DNA of 64,000 bases from Paucibacter aquatile (GTDB lineage Bacteria > Pseudomonadota > Gammaproteobacteria > Burkholderiales > Burkholderiaceae_C), in contig NZ_POSP01000003.1 in the NCBI RefSeq assembly GCF_002885975.1, positions 2,604,001-2,668,000 on the forward strand. The letters run 5' to 3'. The translations under genes were made by a program, and so were the position numbers. Below, piece after piece: positions 53,892 to 62,476 of the stretch. Positions within the stretch are counted from its first letter, which is position 1; every line of letters starts with the position of its first letter. The notes beneath the pieces are model-generated. The model was not told where the DNA came from and did no database searches. It was given only the letters and a program-made list of their open reading frames with translations.

Positions 53892-55316
53892 CTATTCCAC
53901 CGCCTTGACCATGTCCTCCACCACCTTCTTGGCGTCTCCGAAGACCATCATGGTCTTGTCCATATAGAAGAGCTCGTTGTCCAGACCGGCATAACCGGCC
54001 GCCATCGAGCGCTTGTTGACGATGATGGTCTTGGCCTTGTAGGCCTCGAGGATGGGCATGCCGTAGATGGGGCTGCCCTTGGTCAGCGCGGCCGGGTTCA
54101 CCACATCGTTGGCACCCAGCACGATGGCGACATCGACCTGGCCGAACTCGCCGTTGATGTCTTCCATCTCGAAGACCTGGTCGTAAGGCACTTCGGCCTC
54201 GGCCAGCAGCACGTTCATATGGCCGGGCATGCGGCCGGCCACCGGGTGGATGGCGTACTTGACCGTGATGCCTTTGTGCGTGAGCTTCTCGGCCAGCTCC
54301 TTGACCGCATGCTGGGCGCGCGCCACCGCCAGGCCGTAGCCGGGCACGATCACCACCGTCTCGGCATTGCCAAGGATGAAGGCGGCGTCATCGGCGCTGC
54401 CGCTCTTGACCGTGCGCTGTACGGCGGCACCGGCCGATGCGCTGGAGGTGTCACCACCAAACCCGCCCAGGATCACATTGAAGAAGCTGCGGTTCATGGC
54501 CTTGCACATGATGTAGCTCAGGATGGCCCCCGAGCTGCCCACCAGCGAGCCCGCGATGATCAGCATGCTGTTGTTCAGGCTGAAGCCGATGCCGGCGGCC
54601 GCCCAACCCGAGTAGCTGTTCAGCATGGACACCACCACCGGCATGTCGGCACCGCCGATCGGGATGATGAGCAGCACGCCCAGCGCAAAGCCCAGGGCCA
54701 GGATCAGGCCGAAGTCCAGCCAGCTCTGCGAATGCCAGAAGCCGAAGCAGAAGAACAGCGCCGCCAGGCCCAGGGCCAGGTTGAGCTTGTGCTGACCCGG
54801 GAAGGACACCGGCGCGCCCTGGAAGAGGCGGAACTTGTACTTGCCCGAGAGCTTGCCGAAGGCGATCACCGAACCGCTGAAGGTGATGGCGCCGATGAAG
54901 GCGCCCAGCGCCAGCTCGATGCGGTTGCCGCCCGGGATCGGCTCGCCCTTGGCCGTGATGGCAAAAGCCCAGGGCTCCAGCACCGCAGTGGCGGCGATGA
55001 AGACCGCGGCCAGGCCGATCATGCTGTGCATGAAGGCGACCAACTCGGGCATCTTGGTCATCTCGACCTTCTGCGCCATGTAGGCGCCGATGCCGCCGCC
55101 GACCACCAGGCCGGCCAGCACATAGGCCAGGCCCAGGCTCTGGCCACCGGCCAGCTTGAGGATCAGGGCCACCGTGGTCAGGGCAGCGATGGCCATGCCG
55201 ACCATGCCGAAGAGATTGCCGCGAATCGAGGTGGTCGGGTGCGAAAGCCCCTTGAGCGCCTGAATGAAGCAGACGCTGGCGACCAGATACAGGAAGGTGA
55301 CGAGATTCAGGCTCAT
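53892..55316 (-). CDS. pntB: NAD(P) transhydrogenase subunit beta
   Basis: This 474-aa inner-membrane subunit has about nine helices in the N-terminal 270 residues, and the C-terminal NADP(H)-binding domain III (VVIVPGYGLAVARAQHAV, HPVAGRMPGHMNVLLAEA, VAIVLGANDVVNPAA, KRSMAAGYAGLDN). Together with PntAA and PntAB it couples proton entry to NADPH formation from NADH and NADP+. Its ATG overlaps the pntAB stop as ATGA. Confidence 0.97.
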   Translation of the reverse strand: MSLNLVTFLYLVASVCFIQALKGLSHPTTSIRGNLFGMVGMAIAALTTVALILKLAGGQSLGLAYVLAGLVVGGGIGAYMAQKVEMTKMPELVAFMHSMIGLAAVFIAATAVLEPWAFAITAKGEPIPGGNRIELALGAFIGAITFSGSVIAFGKLSGKYKFRLFQGAPVSFPGQHKLNLALGLAALFFCFGFWHSQSWLDFGLILALGFALGVLLIIPIGGADMPVVVSMLNSYSGWAAAGIGFSLNNSMLIIAGSLVGSSGAILSYIMCKAMNRSFFNVILGGFGGDTSSASAGAAVQRTVKSGSADDAAFILGNAETVVIVPGYGLAVARAQHAVKELAEKLTHKGITVKYAIHPVAGRMPGHMNVLLAEAEVPYDQVFEMEDINGEFGQVDVAIVLGANDVVNPAALTKGSPIYGMPILEAYKAKTIIVNKRSMAAGYAGLDNELFYMDKTMMVFGDAKKVVEDMVKAVE

Positions 55317-55648
55317 GACCGGACCTCCGCGGCCTTGGTGTTCTTGTCGGCGGGCTTGGGCGCCTTCTTCTTGAACATCTCCAGCATCCGGCGCGTGACC
55401 AGGAAGCCGCCGAAGACATTGACCGCCGCCAGGGCCACGGCCAGGGTGCCCATGAGCTTGCCGGCGTCGGTCTCGGTCAGGGCCGCGGCCAGCATGGCGC
55501 CGACGATGACGATGGCCGAGATGGCGTTAGTCACCGCCATCAGCGGCGTGTGCAAGGCAGGCGTGACCGTCCAGACCACGTGGTAGCCCACGTAGATGGC
55601 CAGCACGAAGATGATCAGATTGGTGAGGGTGGGGCTGACGAGTTCCAT
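55313..55648 (-). CDS. pntAB: NAD(P) transhydrogenase subunit alpha part 2 (membrane segment)
   Basis: This 111-aa membrane protein has three to four helices (TLTNLIIFVLAIYVGYHVVW, then TPLMAVTNAISAIVIVGAML and LAVALAAVNVFGGFLVTRRM). It corresponds to the C-terminal membrane segment of the fused E. coli PntA. Its ribosome-binding site is weak (CCGAGATTGCC). Without the inserted element upstream, the ATG would lie only 12 nt after the pntAA stop, so translation was probably coupled to it originally. Confidence 0.93.
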   Translation of the reverse strand: MELVSPTLTNLIIFVLAIYVGYHVVWTVTPALHTPLMAVTNAISAIVIVGAMLAAALTETDAGKLMGTLAVALAAVNVFGGFLVTRRMLEMFKKKAPKPADKNTKAAEVRS

Positions 55649-55661
55649 GGCAATCTCGGGT

Positions 55662-55930
55662 TAGGGCCTATTCACACTACGGATACTTGTGCGAGAGGGG
55701 CAGAAAGGGCCCCAAGCTAGGCGGACGACGAAGCCCAGGCTAGCCGCCTGGGCGAGGAGTTCAACGACGAATGGGGCCCTTTCTGCCCCTCTCCCGAAGG
55801 GTTGCCGCACAAATCACCGTGCACGTTGTTGCAAAGCCTCGCCGGGGGGTGACCCCGGCTTCGTTTTGCGCCTAGCGCACGGTGATTTGTGAGGCAACGC
55901 ATCAGGTATCCGTAGTGTGAATAGGCCCTA
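55662..55930. mobile_element. MITE-like element with 23-bp terminal inverted repeats and two internal hairpins
   Basis: The left end GGGCCTATTCACACTACGGA... (55664-55686) is the perfect reverse complement of 55906-55928, a 23-bp repeat. Both ends are flanked by TA (55662-55663 and 55929-55930), the duplication expected of IS630/Tc1-mariner-type transposition. Inside are a perfect 21-bp stem (55693-55713 with 55773-55793), whose loop carries an 8-bp hairpin (GCCCAGGC/GCCTGGGC), and a 22-bp stem with one mismatch (55801-55822 with 55877-55898) containing a GCCGGGG/CCCCGGC hairpin. It has no coding capacity. As RNA or single-stranded DNA it would fold as a three-way junction. Removing it with one TA gives a pntAA stop of TAA instead of TAG. 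Confidence 0.85.
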
Positions 55931-57058
55931 GCTGCGCTTGACCTCGCCACCCTGGCTGACCAGGCAGGCGGCGACGATGTCGTCATCGAGGGGCACGCTG
56001 AGCGTGCCGTCCTTGGCGAGGACGAGCTTGAGGAAGTCCAGCACATTGCGGGCATACAGGGCCGAGGCATCGGCCGCCACCAGGGCCGGCAGATTGGTTT
56101 CGCCAACCAGGGTGACGCCATGTTTGACCACCGTGCGGCCGGCTTCGGTCAGCGGGCAGTTGCCGCCCACGCCATCGGCGCCACGGCCAGCGGCCAGGTC
56201 GACGATGACCGAGCCCGGCTTCATGCTGCGCACCATGTCCTCGCTGATCAACTGCGGCGCGGCGCGGCCCGGGATCAGGGCGGTGCTGATCACCACATCG
56301 GCCTGGGCCACGCGCTTGGCCACCTCGGCGCGCTGGCGGTCCAGCCAGCTCGGCGGCATGGGCCGGGCATAACCGCCCACGCCCTCGGCCGCTTCACGCT
56401 CTTCCTGGGTTTCGTAGGGCACGTCGATGAACTTGGCGCCGAGCGACTCGACCTGTTCCTTGACGGCAGGCCGCACATCTGAGGCCTCGATCACCGCGCC
56501 CAGTCGCTTGGCCGTGGCAATCGCCTGCAGGCCGGCCACGCCGACGCCGAGGATAACCACGCGCGCCGCCTTGACCGTGCCGGCCGCCGTCATCAGCATG
56601 GGGAAGAAGCGCTGGTAGCGCTCGGCCGCCATCATCACCGCCTTGTAGCCGGCGATATTGGCCTGGCTGGAGAGCACGTCCATGCTCTGGGCACGTGAGG
56701 TGCGCGGTGCGGCTTCCAGCGCAAAGCTGGTCAGGCCGGCCGCGGCCAGGGCCTGCAGGCCGGCGCGGTCGAAGGGGTCCAGCATTCCGACCAGGGTGGC
56801 GCCCGATTTCATCAAGGCCAATTCCTCGGCCTCGGGCCGGCGCACCTTGAGCACCAGATCGGCGCCCAGAGCGGCGGCATGCTCGACGATGTCGGCGCCG
56901 GCGGCCAGGTAAGCCTCATCGGTGATGCTGGCGGCCAGGCCGGCCTCGCGCTCGACCTGCACGCTGTGGCCTTGCGCCTTCAGCTTCTTGACCGTCTCCG
57001 GGGTGGCAGCCACCCGCGTCTCTCCGGCCGCGCGCTCGCGCGGAACACCTATCTGCAT
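55928..57058 (-). CDS. pntAA: NAD(P) transhydrogenase subunit alpha part 1 (NAD-binding)
   Basis: This 376-aa soluble subunit carries domain I of transhydrogenase: PRERAAGETRVAATPETV, PRTSRAQSMDVLSSQANIAG, the NAD-binding VVILGVGVAGLQAIATAKRLGA and SVIVDLAAGRGADGVGGNC. It lacks the membrane segment, encoded separately by pntAB. The ATG at 57058 has GAGGAGG upstream. Its stop codon TAG is formed by a TA dinucleotide plus the first G of the inserted repeat element, so the element lies exactly at the 3' end of the gene. Confidence 0.95.
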   Translation of the reverse strand: MQIGVPRERAAGETRVAATPETVKKLKAQGHSVQVEREAGLAASITDEAYLAAGADIVEHAAALGADLVLKVRRPEAEELALMKSGATLVGMLDPFDRAGLQALAAAGLTSFALEAAPRTSRAQSMDVLSSQANIAGYKAVMMAAERYQRFFPMLMTAAGTVKAARVVILGVGVAGLQAIATAKRLGAVIEASDVRPAVKEQVESLGAKFIDVPYETQEEREAAEGVGGYARPMPPSWLDRQRAEVAKRVAQADVVISTALIPGRAAPQLISEDMVRSMKPGSVIVDLAAGRGADGVGGNCPLTEAGRTVVKHGVTLVGETNLPALVAADASALYARNVLDFLKLVLAKDGTLSVPLDDDIVAACLVSQGGEVKRS

Positions 57059-57173
57059 GAGTCCCTCCTCGGGTCAAACAAACCATATGACTGTTCAGCT
57101 TGCGTCGAGCTTACACAATCGAGGTGACACTCCACCCCCGTAGACACCCCTGGAAGCGCGGAGCAAACGACAG

Positions 57174-57671
57174 ATGACAAATCACGAACGCTGGAAGCCT
57201 TCGGTCACGGTCGCAGCCGTGGTTGAGCGCGATGGCCGCTACCTGCTGGTCGAGGAAGAGACGCCCGAGGGCCTGATGCTGAACAACCCGGCCGGCCATC
57301 TCGACCCAGGCGAGACGCCGCTTCAGGCGGTGGTGCGCGAGGCCCTGGAGGAAACGGCGCGAGCCTTCACACCCGAGTCCTTCCTGGGCTGCTATCTGGC
57401 CCGCTTCCAGCGGCCGGCGCGGCAGGAGGATGTCACCTATCTGCGCCTGGCCTTCAGTGGCAGCGTCGGGGAAGAGATCGCGGGCCACGCCCTCGACCAG
57501 GGCATCGTGCGCACGCTCTGGCTCAGCCTGGACGAGCTGCGCGCCACCGCCGCGCGCCACCGCAGCCCCCTGGTGCTGCGCTGCTGCGAGGACCATGCCG
57601 CGGGCCGGCGCCTGCCGCTGGAAGCGGTGTACAACGATGCCTCACTGTTTGCACCCTTGCAGAAACTCTGA
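57174..57671 (+). CDS. Nudix hydrolase, NudJ-like
   Basis: This 165-aa enzyme has the complete Nudix box GHLDPGETPLQAVVREALEE (residues 41-60, followed by TA), preceded by VTVAAVVERDGRYLLVEEE. It resembles NudJ/YmfB-type phosphatases, which hydrolyse thiamine pyrophosphate derivatives and nucleoside diphosphate compounds, and in many Burkholderiales the gene lies just before mnmA. Here two genes intervene. The ATG at 57174 is 115 bp from the divergent pntAA start. Confidence 0.88.
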   Translation: MTNHERWKPSVTVAAVVERDGRYLLVEEETPEGLMLNNPAGHLDPGETPLQAVVREALEETARAFTPESFLGCYLARFQRPARQEDVTYLRLAFSGSVGEEIAGHALDQGIVRTLWLSLDELRATAARHRSPLVLRCCEDHAAGRRLPLEAVYNDASLFAPLQKL

Positions 57672-57687
57672 GCTGGACCCTTCCGCC

Positions 57688-58092
57688 ATGCACTTCAAGC
57701 CCCACGGCGACACCCGCATCAGCCGCGACGACCGCTTGCTTGTTTTTGCGCCGCAAGCCACGGCCAATGTCGAGGAGATCAACCGGGTGATGCGCGAACT
57801 GGCCGGGCATGTGGCCCCACTCCAGGGCCGATCCTGGACCGCCCTGGTGCAACTGGCTCGCGACGACGCCTTGATGACGCCGGAGGCCGAGCTGGCCTTG
57901 CAGGCCGCTGCGCCGGGCCTGCTGCAAAGCGGCCTGTGCGCTCTGGCCCTGAGTGGGCCAGACCCGAGCTCGCTGTGGATCGTGGAGGCGCAATTTCGCC
58001 GTGTGTTCGCCTCCACCGGCTTGCCGCTGTCCTTGCACAAACAGGACGCTGAGGCGCGCGCCTGGCTGCACCAGCAACTGAACCTCGCCTGA
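57688..58092 (+). CDS. Hypothetical 134-aa protein
   Basis: This is a soluble protein with no signal or helix spanning the membrane. It opens HFKPHGDTRISRDDRLLVFA and continues with alternating strands and helices (SWTALVQLARDDALMTPEAE, LCALALSGPDPSSLWIVEAQ). The order resembles STAS/SpoIIAA-like folds, but no family motif is clear. The start at 57688 lies 16 bp after the Nudix stop in the same direction, so the two are probably one transcript. Confidence 0.7.
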   Translation: MHFKPHGDTRISRDDRLLVFAPQATANVEEINRVMRELAGHVAPLQGRSWTALVQLARDDALMTPEAELALQAAAPGLLQSGLCALALSGPDPSSLWIVEAQFRRVFASTGLPLSLHKQDAEARAWLHQQLNLA

Positions 58093-58127
58093 GAGACCTT
58101 CGGCTCCGAGCAAGGCGGTGTACCAGC

Positions 58128-59003
58128 TCAGGCCGGCGGCTGCAGCCGCAAGCCCGCGTACATGGCATCCAGCATGGCGAACTTGCGCTTGACCTCGGTA
58201 CGCTTGCGCGAAGGCACCTCTTCCAGAGCCGGCTGAGGCACCTCGTCGCAGCGCAGCTCGAAACTGCCGCACTCGCTGGGTCGCGCACCGATCTCGCCCC
58301 ACAAGGCGTCGTAGTTGGAGCTGATCTTGCGGCGGCGCCAGGGGTTGAGCGCCACACGATCGCGGTTGCTGATCAGGATCAGGCGCTCGCAGCCGAGCGA
58401 GGCGCCGATCTGCCGCACCGCCTGCACCAGCACCACGCCGGGGCGGCAGCCGTAGAAGTCCTTGGTGGCGCGGCGCACCAGCTCACGCGAGCCCTCGCAG
58501 CGCCCGCCCTGCAGGCGGCCGATGGCCACGCAAGGCTTGCCCTGGCGGTGCATGAAGACAAAGGAGGCGCTGAACACCATCTCGCCGTCCAGCATCAGAC
58601 GCAGGCAGAGATCCCCTTCGCGATGGCCTTCGTGAACGGCCGAGAGCTCGACCTGGAAGGTCGCGCCCGACTTGCCACTCAGCTCACAGAGCACCAGGTT
58701 CTCGCGTGCCGCCCGGGCCAGAACCGGCTCCAGGCCCTGCTCGAGCATGAAACCGTAGTGATCCATCAGCAGCTCCACCCGGCGTGCGCAACCGAGGCGA
58801 CGCGAAAAATACGGGCGGTAGATCTTGCTCAGCAGCTTGGGGTGCTCGCGCACTGCCCCCATCAGCACCGGGTGGGCGCTGACAAAGTTCAGCCAGCGTT
58901 GGGTCGGGGTCGGATGCAGCAGAGCGCCCAGATAGATCTTGAAGCGATCTTTGGCGCTGATGCGTTCGCAATGAGGGGTGATTCGAAAAGGATGCAGCTT
59001 CAT
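58128..59003 (-). CDS. VirK/YbjX family (DUF535) protein
   Basis: This 291-aa cytoplasmic protein matches DUF535 by several motifs: HPTPTQRWLNFVSAHPVL, RPYFSRRLGCARRVELLMDH, FVFMHRQGKPCVAIGRLQGG, TKDFYGCRPGVVLVQAVRQI and LILISNRDRVALNPWRRRKI with a following NYDALWGE. The E. coli member YbjX and Shigella VirK are known from virulence or stress contexts, without defined biochemistry. The ATG at 59003 is used; the frame runs 35 codons further without a ribosome-binding site. It is divergent from mnmA. Confidence 0.85.
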   Translation of the reverse strand: MKLHPFRITPHCERISAKDRFKIYLGALLHPTPTQRWLNFVSAHPVLMGAVREHPKLLSKIYRPYFSRRLGCARRVELLMDHYGFMLEQGLEPVLARAARENLVLCELSGKSGATFQVELSAVHEGHREGDLCLRLMLDGEMVFSASFVFMHRQGKPCVAIGRLQGGRCEGSRELVRRATKDFYGCRPGVVLVQAVRQIGASLGCERLILISNRDRVALNPWRRRKISSNYDALWGEIGARPSECGSFELRCDEVPQPALEEVPSRKRTEVKRKFAMLDAMYAGLRLQPPA

Positions 59004-59121
59004 GGCCGGCGCTCGCGGGGCGCAGAACGCCGCCGATTCAAGGAAAAACAGGGAGACCACAGATCGGCGCGGATTGTAAAGTTCTGTTAATGACGATTTG
59101 CCCCGCATTTGCGGGTGTCAA

Positions 59122-59166
59122 GCACCGCCCCAAGCCGGTGCGAAAGCCGGCACCGGGGCGGGGTGC
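59122..59166. promoter_or_regulatory. GC-rich inverted repeat in the mnmA leader
   Basis: CCGGTGC (59135-59141) pairs with GCACCGG (59150-59156), and outside it GCACCGCCCC partly pairs with GGGGCGGGGTGC. The hairpin ends about 27 bp before the mnmA ATG. No T-tract follows, so it is not a normal terminator; function unknown. Confidence 0.35.
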
Positions 59167-59192
59167 GCGGACCTTGCGGGACAATCGCGGCC

Positions 59193-60320
59193 ATGAACTC
59201 CAAGCAACGCATCGTCGTCGGCCTGTCCGGCGGCGTCGATTCCGCCGTCACCGCCTACCTGCTGAAAAAAGCCGGCCACGAAGTCGTGGGCATCTTCATG
59301 AAGAACTGGGAGGACGATGACGACAGCGAGTACTGTTCCTCCAACATCGACTTCGTCGACGCGGCCGCGGTGGCCGATGTGATCGGCATCGAGATCGAGC
59401 ATGTCAACTTCGCCGCCGACTACAAGGATCGCGTCTTCGCCGCCTTCCTGCGCGAGTACCAGGCCGGCCGCACGCCCAACCCCGATGTGCTGTGCAATGC
59501 CGAGATCAAGTTCAAGGCCTTTCTCGACCACGCCATGCGCCTGGGCGCCGAGAAAATCGCCACCGGCCATTACGCTCGCGTGCGCCAACGCGACGGCCGG
59601 ACGGAATTGCTCAAGGGCGTGGACAACAGCAAGGACCAGAGCTACTTCCTGCACCGCCTGAACCAGGCCCAGCTGGCCAAGACCCTGTTCCCGGTCGGCG
59701 AGCTGCACAAGACCGAGGTGCGCCGCATCGCCGAGGAAATCGGCCTGCCGAACGCCAAGAAGAAGGATTCGACCGGCATCTGCTTCATCGGCGAACGGCC
59801 CTTCCGTGAGTTCCTGAACCGCTATCTGGCGCACCAGCCCGGCCCGATCAAGGACGAGCGCGGCCGCAAGCTGGGCGAGCATGTCGGCCTGTCCTTCTAC
59901 ACCCTGGGCCAGCGCCAGGGCCTGGGCATCGGCGGCGTGAAGGAAAAAGGGACGCCGCGCGGCGGCGGCGAACACGAGCCCTGGTTCGTGGCGCGCAAGG
60001 ACATGGAGAAGAACACCTTGATCGTCGTTCAAGGCCACCAGCACCCGCTGCTGCTAAGCCAGGCCCTGGTCGCCGACGACCTGTCCTGGACCGATACCCA
60101 GCCCGCTTTTGGCGGCTTCGGCGCCAAGACCCGCTATCGGCAGGCTGATGCCGCCTGCGCCTTCCACCCCGATACGCCGGCCGCAGGCCACTGCCGCGTG
60201 GACTTTGCCCAGCCGCAATGGGCCGTCACCCCGGGCCAGAGCCTGGTGCTCTACGACGGCGAGGTCTGCCTGGGCGGCGGCGTGATTGCCGAGGCCATCG
60301 CCGCGCCGGCCGCAGGCTGA
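59193..60320 (+). CDS. mnmA: tRNA-specific 2-thiouridylase MnmA
   Basis: This 375-aa cytoplasmic enzyme makes 2-thiouridine at position 34 of tRNA-Lys, -Glu and -Gln. It has the PP-loop GLSGGVDSAVTAYLLKKAG, KNWEDDDD, the catalytic Cys101 (CNAEIKF), TGHYAR, KDQSYFL, the second catalytic Cys197 in STGICFIGERPF and the GQRQGLGIGG segment. Length is normal. The ATG at 59193 begins MNSKQRIVVG as in relatives; longer frame upstream lacks support. Confidence 0.97.
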   Translation: MNSKQRIVVGLSGGVDSAVTAYLLKKAGHEVVGIFMKNWEDDDDSEYCSSNIDFVDAAAVADVIGIEIEHVNFAADYKDRVFAAFLREYQAGRTPNPDVLCNAEIKFKAFLDHAMRLGAEKIATGHYARVRQRDGRTELLKGVDNSKDQSYFLHRLNQAQLAKTLFPVGELHKTEVRRIAEEIGLPNAKKKDSTGICFIGERPFREFLNRYLAHQPGPIKDERGRKLGEHVGLSFYTLGQRQGLGIGGVKEKGTPRGGGEHEPWFVARKDMEKNTLIVVQGHQHPLLLSQALVADDLSWTDTQPAFGGFGAKTRYRQADAACAFHPDTPAAGHCRVDFAQPQWAVTPGQSLVLYDGEVCLGGGVIAEAIAAPAAG

Positions 60321-60397
60321 GCCGCCCCTCCCGCCCCCTGCTTCGGTGCCCGGGGGCGGCTGCATGACCAAACACACATGCCAGAAGCGACCCCGCT

Positions 60398-61744
60398 GTG
60401 GCACCCTGCCGACTCGCTGAACAAAGTGCCCCCTTGCAGAATCCGCTGAACACCTCTCCGCTGCGCTTGCTGGACCAGCAACTGGACCGCATCCTGGCCC
60501 GCGTGGCGCAACCCAATGTGGTGCTGCGGGTGGCCGCCCTGTCGATCTGCCTGCTGGAGCTGGCTGCGGCCATCGCCGGCCTGCTGGGCTACCGCACCGA
60601 CGCCTACGACGGCGCCGTGCCGGCCCTCTACCTGCGTTGGGGCGGCAGCAGCAACGACCCCATCCTCCTGATCGGCTGCTTCAGCCTGGTGCTGCTGTTC
60701 GCCTGGGGTTATTGGCGATTGGCCCGTGAAGGCCGCGCCGACCAGCCGCCCCCGAACACCCTGCTGCGCCTGGTGCTGATCGATCTGCTGGCCATCGCCG
60801 TGACGCCGGGCCTGCCCTTTTTGGTCACGGCCCTGGCCGCTGTCTTGCTGCGCGCGCGCACCGCCTTCCTCTTCGCTCTGGCCCAGATCGGCATCAACCT
60901 GGCCATGAACTGGCTGCTGCCCCTGGCCGAGGTGGTGACGCCGGGCAGCAGCGGCGTGCCCAACTGGCTGGACAATATGGGCTTGCTGATGGCCATGGTG
61001 GCCCTGCATGGCATGGCCTTCGGGCTGGGCCGCATGGCCGCCGCCGAATCCGAGAAACGCCGCTGGCTGCAAGCCATGCTGGCCGAGCGCCTGAGTGCCG
61101 AGCAGTTGCAGGCCGAGCAGCTGCGCTACAACGAGCGCACCCTGATGGCACGCGAGCTGCACGATGTGGTCGGCCACCACCTGACCGCGCTGAACCTGCA
61201 GCTGCAGCTGAGCAGCGCCCTGCTGCAGCGCGCCGATGGCGAAGGCGCAGCCCTGGCCGTGGACAAGGCGAGGCAGAGTGCGGCCAATCTGCTGGCCGAT
61301 GTGCGCCAGGCCGTCAGCCAGCAGCGCAGCTCGCAGCGCATCGACCTCAGCACCGCCTTGCAGGCTCTGGTCGACGGCATTGCCAGTACCCATATCGAAC
61401 TGACCATCGCCCCCACCGCTCGCGACCTGAGCCCGCGCGTGGCCCATGCCCTGCTGCGCTGCGTGCAGGAGGCGGTGACCAACAGTGTTCGTCACGCCCG
61501 CGCCTCGCGGGTGAGCATCGAAGTGGCCATTGAGTCCCACGAAACGAGTCTTGGCACGGACGTCTTGCCACAAGGTGAAGTCCGCGTCAGCATTGACGAC
61601 AACGGCCTGGGTGCCACCCACCTCAAGCCGGGCAACGGTCTGCAAGGCATGGCCGAGCGCATGAGCGAGCTGGGCGGGCGCATGGAGGTGCAGCGCAGCC
61701 AGCCCGGTTTCCGAATTGAATTGCGGTGTCCAAGGACAGCATGA
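60398..61744 (+). CDS. NarL-type sensor histidine kinase (HisKA_3)
   Basis: This protein is about 448 aa. Five or six membrane helices occupy residues 42-215 and there is no large periplasmic loop. The dimerisation box ARELHDVVGHHLTALNLQLQ has the phosphoacceptor His near 255. The HATPase domain has CVQEAVTNSVRHA, IDDNGLGA and GNGLQGMAERM. Start is GTG at 60398 with a poor ribosome-binding site; a TTG at 60434 is possible. Its stop overlaps the response regulator gene as ATGA, so the two form a standard two-component pair like DesK-DesR in layout. Confidence 0.9.
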   Translation: MAPCRLAEQSAPLQNPLNTSPLRLLDQQLDRILARVAQPNVVLRVAALSICLLELAAAIAGLLGYRTDAYDGAVPALYLRWGGSSNDPILLIGCFSLVLLFAWGYWRLAREGRADQPPPNTLLRLVLIDLLAIAVTPGLPFLVTALAAVLLRARTAFLFALAQIGINLAMNWLLPLAEVVTPGSSGVPNWLDNMGLLMAMVALHGMAFGLGRMAAAESEKRRWLQAMLAERLSAEQLQAEQLRYNERTLMARELHDVVGHHLTALNLQLQLSSALLQRADGEGAALAVDKARQSAANLLADVRQAVSQQRSSQRIDLSTALQALVDGIASTHIELTIAPTARDLSPRVAHALLRCVQEAVTNSVRHARASRVSIEVAIESHETSLGTDVLPQGEVRVSIDDNGLGATHLKPGNGLQGMAERMSELGGRMEVQRSQPGFRIELRCPRTA

Positions 61745-62460
61745 ACAACCCCATCCCCCCTCTTCCTCAACTCAAGCCCAGCAGCGCCGCCCAAGCCGCG
61801 GCCAAGGGCAGCATTCGCCTCTTGCTGGTGGAAGACCAGCAACTGGTGCGCGATGGCCTCAAAGGCCTGCTGGCCCTGCATGAGGACATCCAGATCGTCG
61901 GTGAAGCCAACGACGGCGCCGATGCCTTGGAACAGATCGCCCGCCTGGGCGGCGAGCCGCCGGACCTGATCCTCTCCGACATGCGCATGCCGCGCCTGGA
62001 CGGCCTGGGCCTGATCCGCGCCCTGGCCGCGCGGGCGCTCAGCATCCCCGTGGTGTTGCTCACCACTTTTGACGACGCGGCCGTGTTCGACGAGGCCGTG
62101 CGCGCCGGCGCCCGCGGTTTTCTGCTCAAGGCCATCAGCACCGACACCCTGGTGCAGGCCCTGCGCGATGTGGCCGAAGGCGGCACCGCCCTGCGCCCCT
62201 CGCTGACCACCCGCATGGAGCGCCCGGCCAGCACGGCCGAACGCGCCTTCCTGGCCACCGAACAGCCCGACCCGCTCTCGCCCAAGGAGCTGCAGGTGCT
62301 GCGCCTGGTCGCCAGCGGCCGCAGCAACACCGAGATCGCCGCCCTGCTGGGCAATAGCGAGGGCGTGATCAAGAACCACTGCTCGGCCATCTTCTCCAAG
62401 ATGGGCGTGCGCGACCGCACGCAGGCGGTGTTGCGGGCGATCGACCTGGGTTGGATCTGA
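61741..62460 (+). CDS. NarL-family response regulator
   Basis: This 239-aa protein has a 22-residue lead, then a receiver domain (LLLVEDQQLVRDGL with Glu31/Asp32, phosphorylation site Asp80 in LILSDMRMPRLDG, Lys in FLLKA) and a C-terminal LuxR-type helix-turn-helix (LSPKELQVLRLVASGRSNTE, then IAALLGNSEGVIKNHCSAIF). It is the partner of the kinase directly upstream, with a 4-bp overlap. Target genes are unknown. Confidence 0.93.
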   Translation: MNNPIPPLPQLKPSSAAQAAAKGSIRLLLVEDQQLVRDGLKGLLALHEDIQIVGEANDGADALEQIARLGGEPPDLILSDMRMPRLDGLGLIRALAARALSIPVVLLTTFDDAAVFDEAVRAGARGFLLKAISTDTLVQALRDVAEGGTALRPSLTTRMERPASTAERAFLATEQPDPLSPKELQVLRLVASGRSNTEIAALLGNSEGVIKNHCSAIFSKMGVRDRTQAVLRAIDLGWI

Positions 62461-62476
62461 AGCGCCGGGCCTGCCG

